Origin: Comamonas sp.
GTDB taxonomy: Bacteria > Pseudomonadota > Gammaproteobacteria > Burkholderiales > Burkholderiaceae_C
Length of the DNA stretch: 6,752 nucleotides
Direction of reading: 5' to 3'
Assembly (NCBI GenBank): GCA_018384835.1
Contig: JAHAYB010000257.1
Coordinates: 1-6,752 of the forward strand
The notes under the pieces are model-generated. The model did no database searches and was not told the origin of the DNA. It saw only the letters and a list, made by a program, of their open reading frames with translations. The translations under genes were made by a program, and so were the position numbers. Every line of letters starts with the position of its first letter. Positions within the stretch are counted from its first letter, which is position 1. Below, one piece after another: positions 1-6,752 of this stretch.

Positions 1-1106
1 TCTGAACCCCACATCTTGCCGCCGTTGCGAATCATGGCGGGCATGGAGGCATCCACAATGATGTCGTTGGGCGAGTGGAAGTTGGTAATGCCCTTGGCCG
101 AATCGACCATCGCCAGCTCGGGGCGGTGCTCGTGGCAAGCGTGCAGGTCTTCAATGATTTCTTCGCGCACAGAGGTGGGCAGGGTCTGGATTTTTTCGTA
201 CAACGTGGCCATGCCGTTGTTGACGTTAATGCCCAGCTCATCAAACAGTTTGCCGTGTTTGGCGAATGCGTCCTTGTAGTAAATCTTCACGCAGTGACCG
301 AAGACGATGGGGTGGGACACCTTCATCATGGTGGCTTTAACGTGTAGCGAGAACAGGATGTCGGCTTCCTTGCAGTCATTGAGCTCGCGCTCATAGAACT
401 CGCACAGGGCTTTCTTGCTCATGAACATCGAGTCGATGATTTCACCGTCCAGCAAGGCCACTTTCTCTTTGAGCACCACGGTTTTGCCGCTGTTGGTTTT
501 TAGCTCCATGCGCACTTCACGCGCTTTGTCCAGGGTCATGGATCTTTCGCCGTGGTAGAAGTCGCCACCGTGCATGTGCGAGCAATGGGTTTTGGACCAT
601 TGCTTCCACTCACCCATGCTGTGGGGGTTTTTCTTGGCGTAGTTTTTCACGGCAGCAGGAGCACGGCGGTCAGAGTTGCCCTCGCGCAGCACGGGGTTGA
701 CGGCAGAGCCTAGGCATTTGGCGTAGCGCGCTTTAATGTCTTTTTCCGCGTCGGTGCTGGGGTTTTCTGGGTAGTCGGGTACGGCGTAGCCCTTGCTTTG
801 CAGTTCTTTAATGGCTGCTACCAGCTGCCCTACCGAGGCGCTGATATTGGGCAGTTTGATGATGTTGGCATCAGGCTCTAGGGTTTTCTGACCCAGCTCG
901 GTCAGGGTATTGGGCACGCGCTGCGCTTCGGTTAGGAAGTCAGGAAACTCGCCCAGGATGCGGGATGCCACCGAGATGTCGCTGGTTTGCACATCCACGC
1001 CTGCTGTGGCGGCAAACGCCTGCACAACGGGCAAAAAGGCACTGGTGGCCAAACGGGGGGCTTCATCGGTGAGGGTGTAGATGATGGTCGATTGTTGTGT
1101 GGTCAT
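1..1106 (-). CDS. icd: Monomeric NADP-dependent isocitrate dehydrogenase, N-terminal half (partial)
   Basis: The enzyme oxidatively decarboxylates isocitrate to 2-oxoglutarate with NADP+ in the cytosolic TCA cycle. The visible 368 residues begin MTTQQSTIIYTLTDEAP and are about half of the roughly 740-residue monomeric family; the C-terminus and stop lie beyond the left edge. Recognisable conserved stretches are LPNISAS (85-91), GSAVNPVLREGNSDRRAP (133-150), HMHGGDFYHGERSMT (177-191), HVKATMMKVSHPIVFGH (255-271), GINVNNGMATLYEK (292-305) and VDASMPAMIRNGGKMWG (351-367). Asn87, Ser134, Arg141, Arg147, Lys257 and Asp352 appear to match the isocitrate/metal-binding residues known from the Azotobacter and Corynebacterium enzymes, with an offset of two (recalled, not aligned). 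This family is unrelated in overall fold size to the dimeric Icd of E. coli. ATG at 1106 is chosen on family length; an in-frame GTG at 1118 is possible, and no strong Shine-Dalgarno decides between them. The frame is clean throughout. Confidence 0.96.
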   Translation of the reverse strand, partial: MTTQQSTIIYTLTDEAPRLATSAFLPVVQAFAATAGVDVQTSDISVASRILGEFPDFLTEAQRVPNTLTELGQKTLEPDANIIKLPNISASVGQLVAAIKELQSKGYAVPDYPENPSTDAEKDIKARYAKCLGSAVNPVLREGNSDRRAPAAVKNYAKKNPHSMGEWKQWSKTHCSHMHGGDFYHGERSMTLDKAREVRMELKTNSGKTVVLKEKVALLDGEIIDSMFMSKKALCEFYERELNDCKEADILFSLHVKATMMKVSHPIVFGHCVKIYYKDAFAKHGKLFDELGINVNNGMATLYEKIQTLPTSVREEIIEDLHACHEHRPELAMVDSAKGITNFHSPNDIIVDASMPAMIRNGGKMWGS

Positions 1107-1334
1107 CGCGGTATTCACTTTGCTTTTGGCTTTGAACAGATTGCACAAACCTTGGTCTTTACCGGAAGTGAAGGCCAAGACGGCAGCTAGGAAGCCTGGC
1201 CTGCATACGCCCCTTTCAGCCTTGGCTTGTGACCTGGCTGCATTTCGCATTGCTGCAAGCTGCTCCCACTATGCAAAATTCTAACCCGTCTTGGCGATTT
1301 TTCCTAACTCTTATAGAAGACTGGCTTTCGCTTT

Positions 1335-1362
1335 TGTATAAGACTGTTAAAAAATACGCCAA
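1335..1362 (-). promoter_or_regulatory. Possible icd promoter
   Basis: On the minus strand TTGGCG and TATACA are separated by 16 bases, each matching four of six sigma70 consensus positions. The -35-like element abuts the T-tract of the sodB terminator, so initiation here would give icd its own transcript directly after sodB ends. The match is weak, and other -10-like words lie closer to icd. This is a candidate only. Confidence 0.2.
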
Positions 1363-1394
1363 AAAAAGCCTGCCGGGCATGGCCAGGCAGGCTT
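1361..1394 (-). terminator. Rho-independent terminator of sodB
   Basis: Read on the minus strand, AAGCCTGCC (1394-1386) and GGCAGGCTT (1374-1366) form a 9-bp GC-rich stem around an 11-base loop. Five further T residues (1365-1361) follow directly, giving a run of seven Ts counting the last two stem bases. It lies about 42 bases after the sodB stop codon. This is the classic position and shape for an intrinsic terminator and implies that sodB is transcribed as a single-gene unit, with icd needing its own promoter or readthrough. Confidence 0.88.
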
Positions 1395-1436
1395 GGGGCT
1401 ATGCAGCGGTGCCTCTAACTGGCGCTATAGCCGCAT

Positions 1437-2021
1437 TCAGGCTGCAAAGTTGGCCTGGGCAAAGTCCCAGTTAGCTAGGTTGTTCAGGAATACTTCCACA
1501 AACTTGGGGCGGGCGTTGCGGTAGTCGATGTAGTAGGCGTGCTCCCATACATCGACGGTCAGCAGGGCTTTGTCGTCGGTGGTCAGGGGGGTGCCAGCGG
1601 GGCCGGTGTTCACGATGTCAACACTGCCATCGGGCTTTTTCACCAGCCAGGTCCAGCCAGAGCCAAAGTTGCCTACGGCAGACTTGGTGAACTCTTCCTT
1701 GAACTTGTCAAAGCTGCCCCATTTGGCGTTGATGGCATCAGCCAAAGCGCCGGTCGGTGCGCCGCCGCCATTGGGCTTCATGCAGCTCCAGAAGAAGGTG
1801 TGGTTCCAGATTTGCGCAGCATTGTTGTAGATGCCGCCGGAAGATTTTTTGACGATGTCTTCCAGACCCATGCTTTCAAACTCAGTGCCTTTTTGCAGGT
1901 TGTTGAGGTTGACGACATAAGCGTTGTGGTGCTTGCCGTGGTGAAACTCCAGGGTTTCTTGGCTGTAGTGGGGAGCCAGGGCATCAATGGCGTAAGGCAG
2001 AGCGGGTAGGGTGTGTTCCAT
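1437..2021 (-). CDS. sodB: Superoxide dismutase [Fe]
   Basis: This cytosolic enzyme dismutates superoxide to oxygen and hydrogen peroxide. The 194-residue product has the usual length and the full Fe/Mn-SOD pattern: N-terminal [14 protein letters not shown], the FHHGKHH helix, [22 protein letters not shown] and [13 protein letters not shown]. The metal ligands are His27, His74, Asp157 and His161. Gln70 in AAQIWNH and Gly-Pro-Ala-Gly (140-143) rather than a second-shell Gln point to the iron form and not the manganese form. ATG at 2021 is chosen because homologues start at this point and AAGGA (2033-2029) sits 7 bases upstream; a TTG 33 bases further up would add an unsupported 11-residue tail. 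The gene is divergent from exbB and ends at its own terminator. No clear Fur box was seen, although iron control is common for sodB. Confidence 0.97.
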   Translation of the reverse strand: MEHTLPALPYAIDALAPHYSQETLEFHHGKHHNAYVVNLNNLQKGTEFESMGLEDIVKKSSGGIYNNAAQIWNHTFFWSCMKPNGGGAPTGALADAINAKWGSFDKFKEEFTKSAVGNFGSGWTWLVKKPDGSVDIVNTGPAGTPLTTDDKALLTVDVWEHAYYIDYRNARPKFVEVFLNNLANWDFAQANFAA

Positions 2022-2045
2022 GGTGTTTTCCTTCAGTGGTTCGTT

Positions 2046-2074
2046 GTTGTACAAAAAAGCAAAAGCAAAAGCAA
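2046..2074 (-). promoter_or_regulatory. Possible sodB promoter spanning the hexamer repeat
   Basis: On the minus strand TTGCTT (2074-2069) is separated by exactly 17 bases from TACAAC (2051-2046). This would place the transcript start about 18 bases ahead of the sodB ATG, leaving just enough room for the AAGGA ribosome site. The match to consensus is only three and four of six. TACAAT (2149-2144) is a better -10 word but lacks a -35 partner. This is an inference from spacing alone. Confidence 0.25.
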
Positions 2075-2078
2075 AAGC
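2055..2078. repeat. Hexanucleotide tandem repeat, four AAAAGC units
   Basis: Four perfect copies of AAAAGC (GCTTTT on the sodB sense strand) lie 34-57 bases upstream of the sodB start codon. A fifth partial unit is suggested by the two extra As before the array. The array lies in the 5' leader or core promoter of sodB and is not coding. With only four short units it may be stable, but slippage would change promoter or leader spacing in steps of six bases. Confidence 0.9.
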
Positions 2079-2149
2079 GGTAGTGAGAGGCAGACATTTT
2101 TACGCTGATTGTTTGACCCAGCGCAAACCATGCCGCGCTTGGCATTGTA

Positions 2150-2162
2150 GGAAGAATGTTCC
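2150..2162. promoter_or_regulatory. Imperfect dyad in the sodB/exbB divergent region
   Basis: The 13-base element GGAAGAATGTTCC is GGAA-N5-TTCC with one further pairing position inside. It sits near the middle of the divergent spacer, directly beside the -10-like word TACAAT of the minus strand. A 10-base perfect palindrome, CCTATATAGG, follows at 2170-2179. Dyads placed between divergent genes are often operators, but I cannot assign a regulator, and short dyads of this size also arise by chance. Confidence 0.25.
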
Positions 2163-2215
2163 GCCCAAGCCTATATAGGGCTAGAACAAGCCAGTATCAA
2201 GGCCAAGCGCCAAGG

Positions 2216-2221
2216 CATAAT
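2216..2221 (+). promoter_or_regulatory. Possible -10 element for the exbB operon
   Basis: CATAAT matches five of six positions of the sigma70 -10 consensus and lies 58 bases upstream of the exbB TTG start. The sequence 17 bases upstream (AGTATC) is a poor -35. It is the best -10 word on the plus strand of this spacer, which must contain the operon promoter because sodB reads away from exbB. Confidence 0.22.
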
Positions 2222-2266
2222 AAAAGGCTTTGCACAATCCCCTCTAACGTTCAACCCTCTAAGCGC

Positions 2267-2270
2267 GGAG
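2267..2270 (+). promoter_or_regulatory. Ribosome binding site that fixes the exbB TTG start
   Basis: GGAG lies nine bases before the TTG at 2280. It is the only good Shine-Dalgarno match near the N-terminus, and no in-frame ATG or GTG precedes the first transmembrane segment. It therefore supports initiation at a rare TTG codon. Confidence 0.7.
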
Positions 2271-2279
2271 AAAACCAAG

Positions 2280-2930
2280 TTGCTATCCCTTATCCAGGCC
2301 GCTGGCTGGCCCATTTGGCCATTGATTGCATGTTCCATCTTGGCTTTGGCGCTGATTGTGGAGCGCTTTGTCTCGCTCAGAAGCAGCAAAATTTTGCCTG
2401 CCCACTTGCTCGATGAGGCCATTGCTGTCACCCAGCAAGGTCACCTTAAAGATATGGATGAGCAGGTGCTAGAGCAGCTAGCGCAAAGCAGCACGCTGGG
2501 TACGATTTTGGCGCAAAGCCTAGGCACACTCAAACGCACCCCAGCGGCCAGCCAAGAGATGCTGCAAGAGCAAATGCAAACCGCAGGCCGCGCCGCCGCC
2601 CATGGGCTGGAGCGCTATTTGGGGGCGCTGGCCACGATTGCCTCTGCCGCTCCTTTGCTGGGCTTGCTGGGCACTGTGATTGGCATGATTGAGATTTTTG
2701 GCTCCCAAGCCGGTGCTGGGGCGGTGGGCACGGGCAACCCTGCGCAATTGGCGCATGGTATTTCGGTGGCGCTGTACAACACCGCTTTTGGGCTGATGGT
2801 GGCCATTCCTGCGCTGATTTTTTGGCGTTATTTTCGCGCACGGGTCGATAGCTACCTGCTGCAACTAGAGCTGGCGGGCGAGCAGTTTCTCAACCACATC
2901 AAGCACCAAAGAGCGCTAGCGCAGCGTTAA
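2280..2930 (+). CDS. exbB: ExbB/TolQ/MotA-family proton channel subunit
   Basis: With ExbD this inner-membrane protein forms a proton-driven motor that, in the ExbB-ExbD-TonB or TolQ-TolR-TolA systems, passes energy to the outer membrane. The 216-residue product shows three membrane segments, at about 8-28, 117-140 and 161-184. The first is followed by a cytoplasmic loop of roughly 85 residues, the usual layout. Family motifs are APLLGLLGTVIGMIEIF (124-140) and GISVALYNTAFGLMVAIPAL (160-179). Thr132 and Thr168 appear to correspond to the pore threonines 148 and 181 of E. coli ExbB. Val163 stands where E. coli ExbB has Glu176. The start is TTG at 2280 with GGAG nine bases upstream. The gene heads a cluster with exbD, lpxK and kdsB and has no TonB gene beside it, so its third partner is unknown; a TolQ-like or LPS-linked role is equally possible. 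Confidence 0.92.
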   Translation: MLSLIQAAGWPIWPLIACSILALALIVERFVSLRSSKILPAHLLDEAIAVTQQGHLKDMDEQVLEQLAQSSTLGTILAQSLGTLKRTPAASQEMLQEQMQTAGRAAAHGLERYLGALATIASAAPLLGLLGTVIGMIEIFGSQAGAGAVGTGNPAQLAHGISVALYNTAFGLMVAIPALIFWRYFRARVDSYLLQLELAGEQFLNHIKHQRALAQR

Positions 2931-2962
2931 GCGTTCGCGTTCATTGAAAATTGAAATAACCC

Positions 2963-3391
2963 ATGGCTATAAATTTTCGCAAGCGCCCTACAGAGGCTCC
3001 AGACATCAACCTCATCCCCTTTATTGATGTGCTGTTGGTGATTTTGATTTTCCTGATACTGACCACCACCTACAGCAAGTTCACCGAAATTGAGCTGACC
3101 TTGCCCAGCGCCGACACCGCACAAATGCGCGACAGCCCGCGTGAGGTGATTGTGCATATCGCCGTAGATGGCTCTTACGTGGTCGGTAATTTAAGCCTGC
3201 CCGACCGCAGCGTTGATAGCATTACCAGCGCTTTGGGCAGCGCCGCCCCCGCTGGGGCGCAGAGCATTGTCATCATCAGCGCTGATGCCAATGCGCCACA
3301 CCAGGCGGTTGTTTGGGCAATGGAGGCAGCGCAACGCGCTGGCTTGTCGCAAATTACGTTTGCCGCCCAAGCATCCAGTAGCGCCCCTTGA
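2963..3391 (+). CDS. exbD: ExbD/TolR-family protein
   Basis: This is the partner of the preceding ExbB: a bitopic inner-membrane protein whose single transmembrane aspartate carries protons and whose periplasmic domain couples to TonB- or TolA-like proteins. The 142 residues comprise a short cytoplasmic N-terminus with the family motif PDINLIPFIDVLLV, one membrane helix at about 18-37 holding the key Asp22, and a periplasmic domain to the C-terminus. That domain ends in the usual alternating fold around VDGSYVVG, SIVIISADANAPHQAVVWAMEAA and GLSQITFAA. Length and layout are standard. It lies 32 bases after exbB with no clear Shine-Dalgarno before its ATG, and its TGA stop overlaps the lpxK start. 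Sequence alone does not separate an ExbD role from a TolR role. Confidence 0.94.
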   Translation: MAINFRKRPTEAPDINLIPFIDVLLVILIFLILTTTYSKFTEIELTLPSADTAQMRDSPREVIVHIAVDGSYVVGNLSLPDRSVDSITSALGSAAPAGAQSIVIISADANAPHQAVVWAMEAAQRAGLSQITFAAQASSSAP

Positions 3392-4506
3392 GCCGTCAAG
3401 CCGCCCGCCTGCGCCGTATTTGGCGCAGCCGCCGCTGGCCTGCCTGGGCGCTGTGGCCGTTGGCGGCGCTGTACGCAGCCATTTCTGGGCTGCGGCGCTG
3501 GCTCTACCGCAGCGGCTGCAAGCGCAGCAGCCACCCCGGCATTATTTGCATGGTGATTGGCAATGTCATTGCCGGTGGCGCTGGTAAAACCCCCGTCACC
3601 TTAGCCACGGTGCGCCATTTGCAGGCGCAGGGCTGGCGGCCTGGCATCGTCTCGCGTGGCTATGGGCGCAGTCGCCCAAGCCAAAGCAAAGGCCAAGGTC
3701 AAAGCCAAAGCCAAGATTGCGTGCTGGTCAATGCCCAGAGCCTCCCCCAAGAAGTGGGCGATGAGCCTTATCTGCTAGCGCGTGCAACCGGCGTTCCAGT
3801 GGCCGTAGCTGCCCAGCGTGTACAGGCGGCGCAGGCACTGCGAGCAGCGCATCCAGAGGTCAATATCTTGCTATGCGACGATGGCCTACAGCACCTGGCC
3901 TTGGCGCGTGATATAGAGGTCTGCGTCTTCAACGATGAGGGCGTTGGCAATGGCTGGCTGCTGCCCGCTGGCCCGTTGCGCGAGCCTTGGCCACGCCCTG
4001 TGGATGTGGTGCTCTACAGCCATCAGGCTGGTGCGCCCACTAGCCCCGCCCCTAGCACCCCCAGCTTTTGGGTGCAGCGCCGTTTGCAAGAGCATGGCTA
4101 TAACGCCCAAGGGCAAACCGTGGCCTTGCACACATTGGCGCAGCACCCGCGCCTTTATGCGGTAGCAGCCATTGCGCGGCCAGAAGATTTTTTTACCATG
4201 CTACGCGCCCTAGGCTTGCACTTGCACGCTTGCCTGTCTCTGCCCGACCACCATCCTATGGACAGGGAAGATTTTGCTGCCCACCCCCACTGGCCGCAGC
4301 CCAAGCCCGCTTCCACAGAAGCGGTGGATACTACGGATACGCAATCGCCCATTATTTTGTGTACGGAAAAAGATGCCTCTAAGCTCTGGCCGCTCTACCC
4401 CCAAGCGCTGGCCGTGCCTTTGCATCTACACATCCAGCCCGACTACTTTGCGTGGCTTGATGCCCGATTAAGCGCTTTAACTGCTTTAGCCTCATCTCAT
4501 CCATAA
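3388..4506 (+). CDS. lpxK: Tetraacyldisaccharide 4'-kinase (lipid A)
   Basis: LpxK phosphorylates the 4' position of tetraacyldisaccharide-1-phosphate to make lipid IVA at the cytoplasmic face of the inner membrane. The product is 372 residues, longer than the 328 of E. coli. A basic N-terminus and hydrophobic segment (about 18-35) fit membrane anchoring. The P-loop is [12 protein letters not shown] (58-69). Further family motifs are SRGYGR (89-94), DEPYLLA (125-131), CDDGLQHL (163-170), [13 protein letters not shown] (188-200), RPEDFF (264-269), LPDHHPM (285-291) and TEKDASKL (326-333). The extra length sits in a low-complexity Ser/Gly-Gln stretch (98-109) and a Pro/Thr-rich linker (303-321). 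The start is TTG at 3388, overlapping the exbD TGA as TTGA, which suggests translational coupling. The first in-frame ATG falls just before the P-loop and is too late. Confidence 0.95.
   Translation: MSRQAARLRRIWRSRRWPAWALWPLAALYAAISGLRRWLYRSGCKRSSHPGIICMVIGNVIAGGAGKTPVTLATVRHLQAQGWRPGIVSRGYGRSRPSQSKGQGQSQSQDCVLVNAQSLPQEVGDEPYLLARATGVPVAVAAQRVQAAQALRAAHPEVNILLCDDGLQHLALARDIEVCVFNDEGVGNGWLLPAGPLREPWPRPVDVVLYSHQAGAPTSPAPSTPSFWVQRRLQEHGYNAQGQTVALHTLAQHPRLYAVAAIARPEDFFTMLRALGLHLHACLSLPDHHPMDREDFAAHPHWPQPKPASTEAVDTTDTQSPIILCTEKDASKLWPLYPQALAVPLHLHIQPDYFAWLDARLSALTALASSHP
3679..3714 (+). repeat. Degenerate hexanucleotide repeat inside lpxK
   Basis: Six consecutive hexamers read AGCCAA, AGCAAA, GGCCAA, GGTCAA, AGCCAA, AGCCAA. 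They are in frame and encode [12 protein letters not shown] (residues 98-109 of LpxK), just after the conserved SRGYGR motif. The pattern looks like expansion of a single hexamer followed by point changes. A unit of six cannot shift the frame, so copy-number change would only alter the length of this hydrophilic loop. Confidence 0.85.
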
Positions 4507-4508
4507 GG
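4505..4508 (+). promoter_or_regulatory. Ribosome binding site overlapping the lpxK stop
   Basis: AAGG lies eight bases before the ATG at 4517 and shares bases with the TAA stop codon of lpxK. It decides the start of the Trm112-family gene: the upstream in-frame GTG at 4508 would begin inside this site and adds three residues not seen in homologues. Confidence 0.7.
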
Positions 4509-4516
4509 TGTTTTCC

Positions 4517-4723
4517 ATGGACCCTAAACTGCTTGAAATTTTGGTGTGCCCCGTCACCAAAGGGCCTTTGTCCTACCACCGTCAGGCGCAGGAGCTGCAT
4601 TCGCGCAGTGCCCGCCTGGCTTATCCGGTGCGCGATGGCATCCCCGTTTTGCTTGAAGACCAAGCCCGCCCCCTCAGCGATGAGGAGCTGCAAGCATCTG
4701 AGCTGCACACGCACAAGGCATAA
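4517..4723 (+). CDS. ycaR: Trm112-family small protein (YcaR-like, UPF0434)
   Basis: This 68-residue product begins [18 protein letters not shown] and contains [20 protein letters not shown], the two hallmark stretches of the YcaR/UPF0434 branch of Trm112 proteins. Eukaryotic Trm112 activates methyltransferases; the role of the bacterial protein is not established. Its regular place between lpxK and kdsB suggests a link to LPS precursor synthesis, but that is inference. Only one cysteine (Cys11) is present, so the four-cysteine zinc site of classical Trm112 cannot form, whereas E. coli YcaR keeps a CPVC pair. The gene starts 10 bases after lpxK and ends seven bases before kdsB, which makes co-translation very likely. 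Confidence 0.9.
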   Translation: MDPKLLEILVCPVTKGPLSYHRQAQELHSRSARLAYPVRDGIPVLLEDQARPLSDEELQASELHTHKA

Positions 4724-4730
4724 CACCCGT

Positions 4731-6373
<1,643 letters not shown>

Positions 6374-6397
6374 GCGCTAAAAACAAACCGTTAGCGC
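6374..6397. repeat. Inverted repeat directly after the adk stop
   Basis: GCGCTAA (6374-6380) and TTAGCGC (6391-6397) form a perfect 7-bp stem with a 10-base loop, starting at the base after the adk TAA. No T-tract follows on the plus strand. It could protect the 3' end or act as a weak stop for minus-strand transcripts arriving from the convergent asparaginase gene. Confidence 0.6.
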
Positions 6398-6415
6398 GGC
6401 CATCTACGCTTGCAC

Positions 6416-6449
6416 GCCCCCAGCACCTTTTATGGTCTGGGGGCTTTTT
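6416..6449 (+). terminator. Rho-independent terminator of adk
   Basis: GCCCCCAG (6416-6423) pairs with CTGGGGGC (6437-6444). The stem continues as ACC/GGT across a single bulged C to a 6-base loop, and five Ts (6445-6449) follow. This is a strong intrinsic terminator ending the adk transcript six bases before the end of the convergent asparaginase gene. The reverse strand has the same hairpin but no T-tract after it. Confidence 0.92.
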
Positions 6450-6454
6450 CTTGC

Positions 6455-6752
6455 CTACGCCTGTTGCCCCATTAGCGCGAGCATGAGGCTGATGCGTGTC
6501 TTCCAAGGGTTGAGGTGGCTTACCTCCTTATCTGCTGAATCGTTTGGCGCTTGCACGACCGCCCCCATCGCACAGCGCGTACAGCGGCGCACTTGCACAC
6601 CCTGGGCACGGGCACGTGCTAGGGCTACCTCTAAGTCTTGGTGTACTGTGCCATTACCGGTTCCGGCTAACACAATGCCTTGTACACCGGCTGTGACTAG
6701 GGCATCAATGGCGGTGCCACGTGCCCCCGCATGGCTATGCACGACTTCGACC
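6455..6752 (-). CDS. L-asparaginase, C-terminal end (partial)
   Basis: The visible 98 residues are the C-terminal domain of the asparaginase/glutaminase family, which hydrolyses asparagine to aspartate and ammonia. Support comes from SHAGARGTAIDALVTAG, GIVLAGTGNGTVH (the GxGNG motif that contributes to the active site of the neighbouring subunit), VQVRRCTRCAMGAVV and SHLNPWKTRISLMLAL, the typical helix near the C-terminus. The start, the catalytic threonines and any signal peptide lie beyond the right edge, so cytoplasmic and periplasmic types cannot be told apart. The open frame has no stop up to the edge; an internal GTG at 6742 is not the start. The gene converges on adk. Confidence 0.88.
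   Translation of the reverse strand, partial: VEVVHSHAGARGTAIDALVTAGVQGIVLAGTGNGTVHQDLEVALARARAQGVQVRRCTRCAMGAVVQAPNDSADKEVSHLNPWKTRISLMLALMGQQA

Larger units (their letters stand above)
1107..1436. other. icd-sodB intergenic region (330 bases)
   Basis: This gap holds no credible gene: the open frames in it carry no recognisable protein and extend into neighbouring genes. It contains the sodB terminator near its left-reading start (1361-1394) and must hold the promoter or leader of icd, since icd lies downstream of that terminator on the minus strand. Candidate minus-strand sigma70-like elements are TTGGCG (1362-1357) with a 16-base spacer to TATACA (1340-1335), and isolated -10-like TATAAG (1315-1310) and TAGAAT (1283-1278), none with a good -35 partner. 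An icd leader of more than 150 bases would follow from any of these. I see no riboswitch or small RNA that I could name. Confidence 0.55.

Noticed and set aside
1539..2009. Long plus-strand open frame opposite sodB
   Set aside because: It is antisense to an unambiguous superoxide dismutase and encodes no recognisable protein.
2055..2078. A-tract array as a curved-DNA element
   Set aside because: The A-tracts recur every six bases, not every 10-11, so they are not phased with the helix to give net bending.
2201..2215. Recurring GCCAAG/CTTGGC words as a possible uptake or repeat signal
   Set aside because: The word is spread through many coding genes in line with Ala-Lys and Leu-Ala codons and shows no extended flanking consensus. 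A genome-wide count would be needed to say more.
2156..2416. Small plus-strand frame across the exbB start
   Set aside because: It runs in a different frame from exbB, overlaps its first membrane segment and has no ribosome site or recognisable sequence.

Overview
The window looks like an ordinary stretch of a betaproteobacterial chromosome. The protein sequences and the gene order resemble Burkholderiales, probably Comamonadaceae, of moderate GC. Three things point there: a monomeric NADP-isocitrate dehydrogenase, an iron superoxide dismutase, and the run exbB-exbD-lpxK-Trm112-kdsB-adk. The assignment is from memory of families and gene order, not from a search. Genes are dense, reading frames are intact, and I see no mobile element, CRISPR array, tRNA or rRNA.

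Left part (1-2021, minus strand). The N-terminal half of monomeric isocitrate dehydrogenase (TCA cycle, NADPH supply) runs off the left edge. Upstream of it is sodB, a 194-residue Fe-type superoxide dismutase with its own rho-independent terminator. The 330-base gap between the two holds that terminator and, presumably, the icd promoter.

Centre (2022-5507). A 258-base divergent region separates sodB from a tight plus-strand cluster. ExbB and ExbD form a proton-driven inner-membrane motor. LpxK (lipid A 4'-kinase), a Trm112-family small protein and KdsB (CMP-Kdo synthetase) follow at spacings of -3 to +32 bases. LpxK makes the lipid IVA acceptor and KdsB makes the activated Kdo that is added to it, so the cluster is an outer-membrane/LPS operon with an energy-transducing pair at its head. 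exbB and lpxK both appear to use TTG starts, and lpxK overlaps the exbD stop.

Right part (5508-6752). After a 209-base leader comes adk (adenylate kinase), closed by a strong terminator. Converging on it from the right edge is the C-terminal end of an L-asparaginase.

I did not find a convincing undescribed system. The best second-look items are two hexanucleotide tandem repeats (one in the sodB leader, one coding inside lpxK), an ExbB that has Val where canonical ExbB/TolQ carry a transmembrane Glu, and small dyads in the sodB/exbB divergent region.
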